A stretch of DNA of 59,503 bases from Azonexus sp. (GTDB lineage: Bacteria; Pseudomonadota; Gammaproteobacteria; Burkholderiales; Rhodocyclaceae), in the NCBI RefSeq assembly GCF_030824335.1, contig NZ_JAVBXX010000016.1, forward strand, positions 1-59,503. Reading direction: 5' to 3'. Positions within the stretch are counted from its first letter, which is position 1. The number at the start of each line of letters is the position of its first letter. The translations under genes were made by a program, and so were the position numbers. This document shows positions 1-9,188 of this stretch, in pieces. Below the pieces are notes generated by a model. It had not been told where the DNA came from, searched no databases, and saw nothing but the letters and a program-made list of their open reading frames with translations.

Positions 1-532
1 GTCGTGCAAAGCAGCGAAACCGGCACCGCCTATCTGGTCAAGGACACGATCACCGTCAGCAACCTGGCCAGCATCACCGGTGCCGCCGACAACCAGTTCA
101 ACAGCGTGACGATCAGCGCCGCCGGCACCAACACCAATCTCCCGGCCACGGGCTTGGTCGATGGCTCGTACAAAGTTTATGCCGTCGATGCCGCCGGCAA
201 CCTGAGCGCTGCCGCAGCCAATCTGGTCACCATCGACGGCAGCGCGCCCACGGCCAGCGTCACCACGGCCAGCCTCCAGCCCAGCGGCAATGCCGTCGTG
301 CAAAGCAGCGAAACCGGCACCGCCTATCTGGTCAAGGACACGATCACCGTCAGCAACCTGGCCAGCATCACCGGTGCCGCAGACAACCAGTTCAACAGCG
401 TGACGATCAGCGCCGCCGGCACCAACACCAATCTCCCGGCCACGGGCTTGGTCGATGGTACTTACAAGGTCTATGCCGTCGATGCCGCCGGGAATCTGAG
501 CGCTGCCTCGGCCAATACGGTCACCATCGACA
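1..532 (+). repeat. Two tandem near-identical Ig-repeat units, 294-bp period
   Basis: The unit beginning at base 1 starts again at base 295 and stays almost base-for-base identical for about 165 bases, with few differences afterwards up to about 532. Synonymous positions match as well, which points to recent duplication or gene conversion rather than selection on protein alone. The array probably continues upstream of the window. Confidence 0.9.
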
Positions 533-1980
533 CTTCAGCGCCCACACGGCAATCCAGCACCCCCGCCGATAACGCACTGGCAGTGGCCGTCGGCGCCAAC
601 ATCACGCTGACTTTCAGCGAGCCGATGCTGGCGGCAAGTGGCAATCTGCTGATCAAGAAAGCCTCGGACGACAGCGTGGTCGCCAGCATCGCCATTGGCG
701 ATGCCAGCCAGATCACCATCAGCGGCAGCACCGTCACGATCAATCCGACCAACGACCTGGCGGCTGGCGTCACCTATTACGTCGAACTCGCCAGCGGCGT
801 GCTGACCGATCAGGCGGGCAATGCCTACGCCGGCATTAGCGACAAGACGACGCTGAATTTCACGACATCGCCGGCCAATGTGCTGTTTCCGGTGGCCTCC
901 ACGCAAGGTGCCGCCAACGGCTTGACCTTTGGTTTTCTCGATGTCAATGGCAATGGTGCGGTAAATACCGATTACACCGGGAATAACGCCGATGATCGCG
1001 TCACCTGGACCGAGTTTGATACCCTTGATCAAGCCGCCCCTGCCTGGCGCATGGCCACCAAGCAGGAATTGATCGACTTGTACGCCGACCCGCTCATTAG
1101 CAATCCCCCCACTGGCTGGTCGGCAAGCTACGGTCTTTATTGGTCTTCCGACTTGTCGGGCGGAAATCACTGGGGTGTAGACCTCATTGGCGGAGGCTCC
1201 GATGCTTCCGCCGGCCTGGATATATACGCTGCTGTGGTGCTGGTCGAACCAGATACCACCGCCCCCACCCTGCAATCCAGTACGCCGGCTGACAACGCAC
1301 TGGCGGTGGCCGTTGGCGCTGACATCACGCTGACTTTCAGCGAAGCGATGAAAGCCGCAACGGGCAACCTGTTGATCAAGAAAACCTCGGACGACAGCAC
1401 GGTTGCTACCATCGCCATTGGCGATACCAGCCAGATCACCGTCAGCGGTTCCACCGTCACCATCAACCCGACCAACGACCTGGCGGCAGGCGTCACCTAT
1501 TACGTCGAACTCGCCAGCGGCGTGCTGACCGATCTGGCAGGCAATGCCTACGCTGGCATCAGCGACAAGACGACGCTGAATTTCACCACCGGCAGCAGCG
1601 TACTGTTCCCGGTCACCTCAACCAATGGCGCCGCCAATGGCCTGACCTTCGGTTTTCTCGATCTCAATGGCAGTGGCACGGTGGATACGGCTTATGGTGG
1701 CAGTGGCTCGACGACCGACGATTACGTCACCTGGACCGAGTTCGACATCCTCGACCAGGCCGCCCCGGCCTGGCGTATGGCGACCAAGCAGGAATTACTG
1801 GATTTGTACGCCGACCCAACTATCGCCAACCCACCCGCTGGCTGGGCGGATACCGACTACTATTGGTCTTCCGACCCGGCCGGTGCGGGGGATCACTGGA
1901 TTGTGTTCCTCACTGCAGGCTACACCAACGACAACTACGACGGCGACGGGAGATACGCTGCGGTGGTGTTGGTTGGGTAG
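1..1980 (+). CDS. Repetitive Ig-like / DUF1566 surface protein, 3' part (5' end outside window)
   Basis: The frame is open from the first base, so the true start lies upstream; at least 659 residues are visible. Order of modules: two almost identical Ig-like repeats of about 98 residues, each ending in a phrase like VDAAGNLSAA; a Big/SwmB-type domain that starts with STPADNALAVAVG; a DUF1566 (Lcl C-terminal) type module with WRMATKQEL and YWSSD; then a second Big plus DUF1566 pair. The segments DVNGNGAVNTD and DLNGSGTVDT look like calcium-binding loops. Families of this kind are large secreted or cell-surface adhesin-like proteins. No membrane anchor is visible before the stop. The exact role is unknown. 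Confidence 0.8.
   Translation, partial: VVQSSETGTAYLVKDTITVSNLASITGAADNQFNSVTISAAGTNTNLPATGLVDGSYKVYAVDAAGNLSAAAANLVTIDGSAPTASVTTASLQPSGNAVVQSSETGTAYLVKDTITVSNLASITGAADNQFNSVTISAAGTNTNLPATGLVDGTYKVYAVDAAGNLSAASANTVTIDTSAPTRQSSTPADNALAVAVGANITLTFSEPMLAASGNLLIKKASDDSVVASIAIGDASQITISGSTVTINPTNDLAAGVTYYVELASGVLTDQAGNAYAGISDKTTLNFTTSPANVLFPVASTQGAANGLTFGFLDVNGNGAVNTDYTGNNADDRVTWTEFDTLDQAAPAWRMATKQELIDLYADPLISNPPTGWSASYGLYWSSDLSGGNHWGVDLIGGGSDASAGLDIYAAVVLVEPDTTAPTLQSSTPADNALAVAVGADITLTFSEAMKAATGNLLIKKTSDDSTVATIAIGDTSQITVSGSTVTINPTNDLAAGVTYYVELASGVLTDLAGNAYAGISDKTTLNFTTGSSVLFPVTSTNGAANGLTFGFLDLNGSGTVDTAYGGSGSTTDDYVTWTEFDILDQAAPAWRMATKQELLDLYADPTIANPPAGWADTDYYWSSDPAGAGDHWIVFLTAGYTNDNYDGDGRYAAVVLVG
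535..1980 (+). repeat. Duplicated Big + DUF1566 module, about 720-bp period
   Basis: The block starting near 535 (SAPTRQSSTPADN) recurs from about 1258 (TAPTLQSSTPADN). Both copies contain a Big/SwmB-type domain followed by a DUF1566-type module. Similarity is high but lower than between the upstream Ig units; the DUF1566 halves have diverged in their loops. Confidence 0.8.
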
Positions 1981-2280
1981 GGTTGCCCGGCGTGTGGCCC
2001 ATCAAGGGGCGGCGGATGCCGCATCGGGCCACCGGCTTTGTTCTTTGACATTTGATATTTCGATCAGGCACACAGGGAAGTGTCTGGCTCCCGAAGGAGG
2101 CCAGGGTCAAGGCCCGGCCCAAAGGGCAAGAAGGGCATCACGGGCGTTTTCCCAACCCCGGTCGCTTGGCGTTGCCCAATAGGTCGGGGTTGATCGAGCC
2201 AACCGGCACTGCCGCGTGGAAGATGGCTTGCATCAGAGTGGCGAAGGGTGCGTGGAGAAGGCGGTGGATGGCTTCTCGAA
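1981..2280. other. Non-coding stretch, possible body of a decayed group II intron
   Basis: About 300 bases with no convincing gene. All open frames here are short and lack recognisable domains. Its position directly before a domain V/VI-like structure suggests it may hold remnants of intron RNA, but no intron-encoded reverse transcriptase motif could be found. Confidence 0.3.
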
Positions 2281-2347
2281 CCGCCCGGTGCGGACCCGCA
2301 TGCCGGGTGGTGTGGCAGGGGCGCAGCCTGCAATGGCTGCCCCCTAT
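2278..2347 (+). mobile_element. Group II intron 3' remnant (domains V and VI)
   Basis: Bases 2281-2310 fold as an 8-bp lower helix, a 2-nt TG bulge on the 3' side, a 4-bp upper helix and a 4-nt loop, which is the architecture of group II intron domain V. GTGTGGCAGGGG follows, like the joiner of many bacterial introns. Bases 2318-2344 form a second hairpin (GGGG/CCCC, bulged C, then GCAGCC/GGCTGC), as expected for domain VI, and the sequence then reads CTAT, a plausible intron 3' end. The 5' part and any maturase gene are missing, so this is a truncated relic. Confidence 0.5.
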
Positions 2348-2358
2348 GCCGATGCAAT

Positions 2359-4509
2359 TTACTTGACCCGCATCCCCGGTTGCGCCCCGGAATCGGGCGA
2401 GAGCAGGAAGATGCCCGGTGTCTTGCCTTCGACGTCCGAAGCCGCCAGCACCATGCCTTCGGACAGGCCGAATTTCATCTTGCGTGGCGCCAGGTTGGCC
2501 ACCATGACGGTCAGGCGACCAATCAGTTGGGCCGGATCGTAGGCCGCCTTGATGCCGGCAAAGACATTGCGTGTTTCGTCATTGCCGATATCCAGCGTCA
2601 GACGAACCAGCTTGTCGGCGCCTTCAACGTGTTCGGCGTTGGCAATGCGGGCAATGCGCAGGTCGACCTTCATGAAGTCGTCGATGCTGCACAGCGAACC
2701 GGCCTCGGCGGCGATTTCGGCGGCTGCGGCTTTGACCTTGCTGTCTTTCTGCTGCTGTTCGGCGTGGCGCTGCTGCGAGTGTTGCTGCCCGGCGGCTTGC
2801 GCTGCCCCGGCCTCCGTAGCCGGGGCCAGCGATTCGCGGTTGGCTTCGATCAGCTTTTCGATCTGCTTTGGATCGATGCGGGTCATCAGGTGTTCGTAGG
2901 TGTTGATCGCATGACCGGCGGCGAGCAGGCTCTGCGTGTCGTTCCAGGTCAGCGGCGCGATATTGAGGAATTGCTCGACCTTGCCGGCGAGCACTGGCAA
3001 CACCGGCTTGAGCAGGATGGTAAGCAGGTGGAACAGGTTCAGCGCATTGCTGCAGGCGGCGTGCAGTTCGCTTTCCTTGCCTTCCTGCTTGGCCAGTTCC
3101 CAGGGCTTGACGCTATCGACGTACTGGTTGGCACCATCGGTCAGCGCCATGATTTCGCGCACGGCCTTGCTGAATTCACGCGCTTCGTACAGTTCGGCAA
3201 TGCGCGGTGCGGCTTCCTGGATGGCTTTGATGGCCGGCAGACTGGCATCGGTCGGCGCCAGCTGGCCGGCGAAGCGTTTGGCGATGAAGCCGGCCGAGCG
3301 GCTGGCGATGTTGACGAATTTGCCGACCAGGTCGGAATTGACGCGGGCGCAGAAGTCCTCGAAGTTGAGGTCGATGTCTTCCATCGTGTTCGATAGCTTG
3401 GCGGCAAAGTAATAGCGCAGCCATTCCGGATTGAGGCCGGTTTGCAGGAAGCTGTCAGCGGTAATGAAGGTGCCGCGCGATTTCGACATTTTTGCCCCGT
3501 CGACCGTAAGAAAGCCGTGCGCGAAGATCTTGGTCGGCGTGCGGAAGCCGGCATGCTGCAATTCGGCCGGCCAGAACAGCGCGTGGAAGTACAGGATGTC
3601 CTTGCCGATGAAGTGGTACAGCTCTGTCGTTGAATCGGGCTTGAACCATTCGTTGAAGTCCAGGCCATTCCGGGCGCACAGGTTCTTGAACGAACCCATG
3701 TAGCCAATCGGCGCGTCGAGCCAGACGTAGAAATATTTGCCCGTGCTTTTGCCAAACTCGTCGGGGATTTCGAAGCCGAAGTAGGGCGCGTCGCGCGAAA
3801 TGTCCCAGTCGGTCAGTTTATTGTCGCCGGGCGCACCCAGCCATTCCTGCATCTTGTTGGCGGCTTCGTTCTGCAGCACGCCGTTGGCGCGGCCGGTGTA
3901 CTGGCGCAGGAAAGCTTCGCAACGCGGGTCGGAGAGTTTGAAGAAGTAATGCTCGGAGTTGCGCAGTTCGGGCTTGGCGCCGGAAACTGCCGAGAATGGC
4001 TCGATCAGGTCGGTTGGCGCGTAGGCGGCGCCGCAGACCTCGCAGTTGTCGCCGTACTGGTCCTTGGCGTGGCACTTCGGGCACTCGCCCTTGATGAAGC
4101 GGTCGGGCAGGAACATTTGCTTGACCGGGTCGTAGTACTGCTCGATGGTCCGCACATCGATCAGGCCGGCGGCTTTCAGGCGGCCGTAAATGTCGTTGGC
4201 GCACTCGCGGGTTTCCGGCGAATGGGTGCTGTAGTAATTGTCGAAACCGACGCCGAAACCGGCAAAGTCGCGCGAATGTTCGCCATGTACGCGCTCGATC
4301 AGCGCTTCCGGCGTGATCCCTTCCTTTTCGGCGCGCAGCATGATCGGCGTGCCGTGCGTGTCGTCGGCGCAGACATACCAGCATTCGTTGCCGGACATTT
4401 TCTGGAAACGCACCCAGATATCGGTCTGGATGTATTCGACCAGATGGCCGAGGTGAATGGCGCCATTGGCGTAGGGCAGGGCTGAAGTGACGAGAATCTT
4501 GCGCGGCAT
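2359..4509 (-). CDS. metG: Methionyl-tRNA synthetase
   Basis: Class I aminoacyl-tRNA synthetase charging tRNA-Met in the cytosol. The N-terminus has the HIGH-type signature (AIHLGHL), a zinc knuckle region with CPKC and CEVCG, and the KMSKS motif (AKMSKSRG). The C-terminal 110 residues form an EMAP/Trbp111-type tRNA-binding domain ([10 protein letters not shown]), the dimerising long form of the enzyme. The start [16 protein letters not shown] at 4509 fits the family; an in-frame ATG four codons upstream (4521) is equally possible because neither has a clear ribosome site. It is divergent from apbC. Confidence 0.96.
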   Translation of the reverse strand: MPRKILVTSALPYANGAIHLGHLVEYIQTDIWVRFQKMSGNECWYVCADDTHGTPIMLRAEKEGITPEALIERVHGEHSRDFAGFGVGFDNYYSTHSPETRECANDIYGRLKAAGLIDVRTIEQYYDPVKQMFLPDRFIKGECPKCHAKDQYGDNCEVCGAAYAPTDLIEPFSAVSGAKPELRNSEHYFFKLSDPRCEAFLRQYTGRANGVLQNEAANKMQEWLGAPGDNKLTDWDISRDAPYFGFEIPDEFGKSTGKYFYVWLDAPIGYMGSFKNLCARNGLDFNEWFKPDSTTELYHFIGKDILYFHALFWPAELQHAGFRTPTKIFAHGFLTVDGAKMSKSRGTFITADSFLQTGLNPEWLRYYFAAKLSNTMEDIDLNFEDFCARVNSDLVGKFVNIASRSAGFIAKRFAGQLAPTDASLPAIKAIQEAAPRIAELYEAREFSKAVREIMALTDGANQYVDSVKPWELAKQEGKESELHAACSNALNLFHLLTILLKPVLPVLAGKVEQFLNIAPLTWNDTQSLLAAGHAINTYEHLMTRIDPKQIEKLIEANRESLAPATEAGAAQAAGQQHSQQRHAEQQQKDSKVKAAAAEIAAEAGSLCSIDDFMKVDLRIARIANAEHVEGADKLVRLTLDIGNDETRNVFAGIKAAYDPAQLIGRLTVMVANLAPRKMKFGLSEGMVLAASDVEGKTPGIFLLSPDSGAQPGMRVK

Positions 4510-4624
4510 GATGAGGGCCATGAATGTGAAGGCCGCAATTTTAGCGCGAGCGGACGCCAAGACGGACTCTGCGTTATACTGTACAGAATTACTCGGGTAT
4601 TTCCCGGCCCTTCTGGAGAATTGC

Positions 4625-5716
4625 ATGAGCGTATCTGAACAAAGCGTCAAGACAGCCCTGTCTACTGCGGTCGACCCCAATACCGGCAAGGATTTCGCGG
4701 CTGGCAAGGCGGTCAAGAACATCCGGATCGATGGGGCCGATGTGGCTTTCGACATCGAACTGGGCTATCCGGCGAAGAGCCAGATCGACGGCATCCGCCA
4801 GCAGGTGATTGCGGCGGTCAAGACCGTGCCGGGTATCGGCAACGTCTCCGCCAACGTGTACAGCAAGATCATTGCCCATTCGGTCCAGATGGGCGTCAAG
4901 CTGCTGCCGGGCGTCAAGAACATCATCGCCGTGGCTTCCGGCAAGGGCGGTGTGGGCAAGAGCACGACGGCGGTGAATCTGGCGCTGGCGCTGGCCCAGG
5001 AAGGCGCCACGGTCGGTCTGCTCGATGCCGACATCTATGGCCCATCGCAGCCGCAGATGCTCGGTTTGAGCGGCCGCGAGCCGGAGTCGAAGGATGGCAA
5101 GAGCATGGAGCCGCTGGTGGCTTACGGCGTGCAGGCCAATTCCATCGGTTTCATGGTCGATGTCGAAACGCCGATGGTCTGGCGTGGTCCGATGGTGGTG
5201 CAGGCGCTGGACCAGTTGCTGCACCAGACCAACTGGCATGACGTGGATTACCTGATCGTCGACATGCCGCCGGGTACCGGAGATACCCAGTTGTCGCTGG
5301 CCCAGAAAGTGCCGGTCACCGGCGCCGTGGTGGTCACGACGCCGCAGGACATCGCGCTGATCGATGCGCGCAAGGGGCTGAAAATGTTCGAGAAAGTGAA
5401 TATTCCCATTCTCGGTATCGTGGAAAACATGAGCATCCATGTTTGTTCGAATTGCGGTCATGCCGAACATATTTTCGGCGAAGGCGGCGGCGAGCAGATG
5501 TGCAAGGATTACGACGTCGAATTTCTCGGCAGTCTGCCACTCGAAATGGCCATCCGTCAGATGGCCGATGGCGGCAAGCCGACCGTGGTTGGTGCACCGG
5601 ATTCGCCGTCGGCGGAAATCTATCGCAAGATCGCCCGCCGGGTGGCCGTCAAGGTCGCCGAGAAGGCCAAGGACATGAGCTCGAAATTCCCCAACATCGT
5701 CGTGCAGAACACCTGA
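4625..5716 (+). CDS. apbC: Iron-sulfur cluster carrier ATPase Mrp/ApbC
   Basis: P-loop ATPase of the Mrp/NBP35 family that transfers Fe-S clusters to apo-proteins. An N-terminal DUF59/MIP18-like domain (about residues 1-90) precedes the deviant Walker [11 protein letters not shown] and [10 protein letters not shown]. The C-terminal CSNC pair (HVCSNCGH) is the expected cluster ligand. The start at 4625 has a good ribosome site (CTGGAG) and 363 residues is typical. A TATACT -10-like box lies at 4575-4580 in the short gap divergent to metG, without a clear -35. A terminator follows. Confidence 0.95.
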   Translation: MSVSEQSVKTALSTAVDPNTGKDFAAGKAVKNIRIDGADVAFDIELGYPAKSQIDGIRQQVIAAVKTVPGIGNVSANVYSKIIAHSVQMGVKLLPGVKNIIAVASGKGGVGKSTTAVNLALALAQEGATVGLLDADIYGPSQPQMLGLSGREPESKDGKSMEPLVAYGVQANSIGFMVDVETPMVWRGPMVVQALDQLLHQTNWHDVDYLIVDMPPGTGDTQLSLAQKVPVTGAVVVTTPQDIALIDARKGLKMFEKVNIPILGIVENMSIHVCSNCGHAEHIFGEGGGEQMCKDYDVEFLGSLPLEMAIRQMADGGKPTVVGAPDSPSAEIYRKIARRVAVKVAEKAKDMSSKFPNIVVQNT

Positions 5717-5739
5717 TTTTTGTCGACATGCAGGGCAAC

Positions 5740-5769
5740 AAAGGCGGGTAAAATCCCGCCTTTGTTTTT
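5740..5769 (+). terminator. Rho-independent terminator after apbC
   Basis: Nine-base stem AAAGGCGGG/CCCGCCTTT with a 6-nt loop, followed by GTTTTT. It sits between apbC and dcd. One copy of the dispersed 10-mer (GTCGACCGCA, 5770-5779) begins right after it. Confidence 0.85.
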
Positions 5770-5789
5770 GTCGACCGCAGCAGGGAAAA

Positions 5790-6356
5790 ATGACCATCAA
5801 ATCAGACAAGTGGATACGCCGCATGGCCCAGGAGCACGGCATGATCGAGCCGTTCTCGCCGGAGCTGGTGCGCGAGGCCAACGGCCAGAAGATCGTTTCC
5901 TACGGCACCTCGAGCTACGGTTACGACATCCGCTGCGCCCGCGAATTCAAGGTGTTCACGAACATCAACTCGACGGTGGTGGACCCGAAGAATTTCGATC
6001 CCAAGTCCTTCGTCGAGATCGAATCCGACGTTTGCATCATTCCGCCGAATTCGTTCGCGCTGGCCCGGACCATGGAATATTTCCGCATTCCGCGCTCGGT
6101 GCTGACCGTCTGTCTGGGCAAATCGACCTATGCGCGCTGCGGCATCATCGTCAATGTGACGCCGTTCGAGCCGGAATGGGAAGGTTACGTGACGCTCGAG
6201 TTTTCCAACACCACCCCGCTGCCGGCCAAGATTTACGCTGGCGAAGGTTGTGCACAGGTGTTGTTCTTCGAGTCCGACGAAGTTTGCGAAACCTCGTACA
6301 AGGACAGAGGCGGCAAGTATCAGGGCCAGGTCGGTGTGACCTTGCCGAAAATCTGA
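5790..6356 (+). CDS. dcd: dCTP deaminase
   Basis: Converts dCTP to dUTP, feeding dTMP synthesis; trimeric enzyme of the dUTPase fold. The family core is present: [20 protein letters not shown] and the catalytic-glutamate segment [15 protein letters not shown]. At 188 residues it is full length. Start chosen at 5790 behind AGCAGGGAAAA. Thymidylate synthase and dihydrofolate reductase are also encoded nearby on the other strand, though not in one operon. Confidence 0.96.
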   Translation: MTIKSDKWIRRMAQEHGMIEPFSPELVREANGQKIVSYGTSSYGYDIRCAREFKVFTNINSTVVDPKNFDPKSFVEIESDVCIIPPNSFALARTMEYFRIPRSVLTVCLGKSTYARCGIIVNVTPFEPEWEGYVTLEFSNTTPLPAKIYAGEGCAQVLFFESDEVCETSYKDRGGKYQGQVGVTLPKI

Positions 6357-6387
6357 CGCCAGCTTGTAACAAAACCGTCTTATTCTT

Positions 6388-6407
6388 CGACCCGCTGCGG
6401 CGGGTCG
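6388..6407 (+). terminator. Hairpin between dcd and the decarboxylase gene
   Basis: Perfect 8-bp stem CGACCCGC/GCGGGTCG with loop TGCG, 31 bases after dcd. The following CCGTCTTTC has few T residues, so it is a weak or partial terminator, or an attenuating hairpin in the leader of the next gene. Confidence 0.4.
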
Positions 6408-6428
6408 CCGTCTTTCAGGGATAACACC

Positions 6429-8657
6429 ATGCGCTTTCATTTTCCGGTCATCATCATCGATGAAGACTTCCGTTCCGAGAATGCTTCGGGACTGGGTATT
6501 CGTGCCTTGGCCGACGCCATGCAAAAAGAGGGACTGGAAGTGCTGGGCGTCACCAGCTACGGCGACCTGACCTCATTCGCCCAGCAGCAATCGCGCGCTT
6601 CCACCTTCATCCTGTCGATCGACGATGAGGAACTGGCGCTGGAGCCGGAAGAAACCTTGGCTGAACTGCGTGCCTTCGTGAGCGAAATCCGCCACAAGAA
6701 TGCCGAGATTCCGATCTTCCTGCATGGCGAAACGCGGACCTCGCGACATATCCCGAACGACATCCTGCGCGAATTGCATGGCTTCATCCACATGCACGAG
6801 GACACGCCGGAATTCATCGCGCGCAACATCAAGCGCGAAGCCAACGCTTATCTCGATTCATTGCCGCCGCCGTTCTTCCGGGCGCTGGTCCATTACGCCG
6901 CCGACGGTTCCTACTCCTGGCACTGCCCAGGCCATTCGGGCGGCGTCGCTTTCCTGAAGTCGCCGGTCGGCCAGATGTTCCACCAGTTCTTCGGCGAAAA
7001 CATGCTGCGCGCCGACGTCTGCAACGCCGTTGAGGAACTCGGCCAACTGCTCGATCATACCGGCCCGGTGGCTGCCTCCGAACGCAATGCGGCGCGCATC
7101 TTCAATGCCGATCATCTGTATTTCGTCACCAACGGCACCTCGACCTCGAACAAGATCGTCTGGCACTCGACCGTCGCGCCGGGCGACATCGTCGTGGTCG
7201 ACCGCAACTGCCACAAGTCCATCCTGCACGCGATCATGATGACCGGCGCGATCCCGGTCTTCCTGATGCCGACGCGCAACAACTTCGGCATCATCGGGCC
7301 GATCCCGAAATCGGAATTCCTCTGGGAAAACATCCAGAAAAAGATTGCCGCCAACCCGTTCATCATCGACAAGAGCGCCAAGCCGCGTGTCTTGACCATC
7401 ACCCAGTCGACTTACGACGGCATTCTGTACAACGTCGAGGACATCAAGGCTGAGCTGGATGGCAAGATCGATACGCTGCACTTCGACGAAGCCTGGCTGC
7501 CGCATGCCGCCTTCCATGACTTTTACGGCGATTACCACGCCATCGGTGCTGATCGGCCGCGCTGCAAGGAGTCGATGGTTTTCTCGACGCAATCCACGCA
7601 CAAGCTGCTGGCTGGTTTGAGCCAGGCATCGCAAATCCTGGTGCAGGATGCCGAGAACAACCAGCTTGACCGCGACATCTTCAACGAGGCTTACCTGATG
7701 CACACCTCGACCTCGCCGCAGTACTCGATCATCGCGTCATGCGACGTGGCGGCGGCGATGATGGAAGAACCCGCCGGCACCGCGCTGGTCGAGGAATCGA
7801 TTGCCGAGGCGCTGGATTTTCGTCGTGCCATGCGCAAGGTGGACGAGGAGTGGGGCGCCGACTGGTGGTTCAAAGTCTGGGGGCCGGATGACCTGTCCGA
7901 AGAGGGCATCGAGGAGCGCGACGCCTGGATGTTGAAGCCGGGTGAGCGCTGGCATGGCTTCAACAACCTGGCCGACGGCTTCAACATGCTCGACCCGATC
8001 AAGGCGACGATCATTACACCGGGGCTCGATGTTGATGGCGATTTTGCCGACGACATCGGTATCCCGGCGGCCATCGTTACCAAATATCTGGCCGAGCACG
8101 GCGTTATCGTCGAAAAGTGCGGCCTGTACAGCTTCTTCATCATGTTCACCATCGGCATCACGAAGGGCCGCTGGAACTCGCTGGTCACTGCTCTGCAGCA
8201 GTTCAAGGACGATTACGCCAAGAACCACCCGCTGTGGAAAGTGCTGCCCGAGTTCGTGCAGAAAAATCCGCGTTACGAGCGGATCGGCCTGCGCGACCTG
8301 TGTACGCAGATTCATGGGGTGTACAAGAAAAACGATGTGGCCCGCCTGACCACCGAGATGTACCTGTCGGACATGGTGCCGGCGATGCGTCCGGCCGATG
8401 CGTTCGCCAAAATGGCGCATCGCGATATCGAGCGCGTGCCGGTCGACGAACTGGAGGGCCGCGTTACCGCCGTGCTGCTGACGCCTTATCCACCGGGTAT
8501 TCCGCTATTGATTCCTGGCGAGCGTTTCAATCAGACCATTTGCAGCTATCTGAAGTTTGCCCGCGAGTTCAACGCCGCCTTCCCTGGCTTCGAGACCGAT
8601 GTGCATGGTCTGGTCAAGGGGACCGACGGGCGTTATTACGTCGATTGCGTCCGCTGA
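6429..8657 (+). CDS. Orn/Lys/Arg decarboxylase (PLP-dependent, fold type I)
   Basis: Decarboxylates a basic amino acid to a polyamine or its precursor. The first 130 residues form the flavodoxin-like wing domain of the large bacterial decarboxylases. The PLP domain follows, with CPGHSGGVAFLKSP, HFDEAWLPHAAFH and the Schiff-base lysine at about residue 392 in STHKLL; a C-terminal domain ends the protein. At 742 residues it fits LdcC/AdiA-sized enzymes. Substrate cannot be told from sequence reading alone. Start at 6429 follows CAGGGATAAC. Transcription appears to end in a hairpin lying inside the convergent folA gene. Confidence 0.92.
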   Translation: MRFHFPVIIIDEDFRSENASGLGIRALADAMQKEGLEVLGVTSYGDLTSFAQQQSRASTFILSIDDEELALEPEETLAELRAFVSEIRHKNAEIPIFLHGETRTSRHIPNDILRELHGFIHMHEDTPEFIARNIKREANAYLDSLPPPFFRALVHYAADGSYSWHCPGHSGGVAFLKSPVGQMFHQFFGENMLRADVCNAVEELGQLLDHTGPVAASERNAARIFNADHLYFVTNGTSTSNKIVWHSTVAPGDIVVVDRNCHKSILHAIMMTGAIPVFLMPTRNNFGIIGPIPKSEFLWENIQKKIAANPFIIDKSAKPRVLTITQSTYDGILYNVEDIKAELDGKIDTLHFDEAWLPHAAFHDFYGDYHAIGADRPRCKESMVFSTQSTHKLLAGLSQASQILVQDAENNQLDRDIFNEAYLMHTSTSPQYSIIASCDVAAAMMEEPAGTALVEESIAEALDFRRAMRKVDEEWGADWWFKVWGPDDLSEEGIEERDAWMLKPGERWHGFNNLADGFNMLDPIKATIITPGLDVDGDFADDIGIPAAIVTKYLAEHGVIVEKCGLYSFFIMFTIGITKGRWNSLVTALQQFKDDYAKNHPLWKVLPEFVQKNPRYERIGLRDLCTQIHGVYKKNDVARLTTEMYLSDMVPAMRPADAFAKMAHRDIERVPVDELEGRVTAVLLTPYPPGIPLLIPGERFNQTICSYLKFAREFNAAFPGFETDVHGLVKGTDGRYYVDCVR

Positions 8658-8658
8658 T

Positions 8659-9186
8659 TTAAGCTTGCTGGCGACGCCGCCAGCTGACAAAAGAAAACCC
8701 CGTTCCGCTGCTGCTGGACGGGGTGTTTTTTTGCGCTATTGTCCAGTCGACCGCAGAAATCTCGGGAAACCACGTGTCGCCCTCGGGGGCGAGGTCGACT
8801 TCGGTGATTTCCAGGCGGTCGGCCAGTGCGATGGCCTGAGCGTAAATTTCGGCGCCGCCGATGATGAAGATATTGGCCGAATTGGCGGCTGATAGGTCGT
8901 TTGTTGCGGTCGACGCTAAAACAAGCGCATTTTCCAGCGAGCTTGCGATTTCTGCGCCGGGGGCGACGTAGTCGGCCTGCCGGCTGATCACGATATTGCG
9001 CCGACCGGGCAAGGGGCGAAAACGTGGTGGCAGCGATTCCCAGGTTTTTCGTCCCATCAGCACGGCTTGCCCGGCGGTCAAGGCCTTGAAATGCGCCATG
9101 TCTTCAGGAATGTTCCACAGCAAGCGGTTGTCCTTGCCGATGACACCATTTTTGGCAACGGCAGCAATCAGGATGATTTCAGGCAT
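8659..9186 (-). CDS. folA: Dihydrofolate reductase
   Basis: Reduces dihydrofolate to tetrahydrofolate with NADPH. The N-terminus MPEIILIAAVAKNGVIGKDN, WNIPEDMAHFK, MGRKTWESLP, and the IIGGAEIYAQA segment are the classic DHFR motifs; 175 residues is a little longer than the usual 160-170. Start at 9186 gives the family N-terminus. It is the last gene of thyA-pgi-folA, two bases after pgi, and recycles the dihydrofolate made by ThyA. Confidence 0.96.
   Translation of the reverse strand: MPEIILIAAVAKNGVIGKDNRLLWNIPEDMAHFKALTAGQAVLMGRKTWESLPPRFRPLPGRRNIVISRQADYVAPGAEIASSLENALVLASTATNDLSAANSANIFIIGGAEIYAQAIALADRLEITEVDLAPEGDTWFPEISAVDWTIAQKNTPSSSSGTGFSFVSWRRRQQA
8697..8732 (+). terminator. Terminator for the decarboxylase gene, embedded in the 3' end of folA
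   Basis: Stem ACCCCGT/ACGGGGT plus inner CC/GG around a short loop, followed by GTTTTTTT on the plus strand. On the minus strand the stem is followed by TTTTCTT, so it may act in both directions, but there it lies inside folA codons. The two genes are convergent and only one base apart. Confidence 0.7.
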
Positions 9187-9188
9187 GC

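Noticed and set aside
535..1275. Minus-strand open frame opposite the repeat protein
   Set aside because: Repetitive GC-rich DNA gives long antisense frames; the plus-strand frame shows clear Ig-like and DUF1566 modules.
2248..3396. Long plus-strand open frame opposite metG
   Set aside because: It is an antisense shadow of a certain gene, with no domain and no ribosome site.
4579..4586. LexA-like CTGTACAG upstream of apbC
   Set aside because: A LexA site needs about eight bases between CTGT and ACAG; here there are none.
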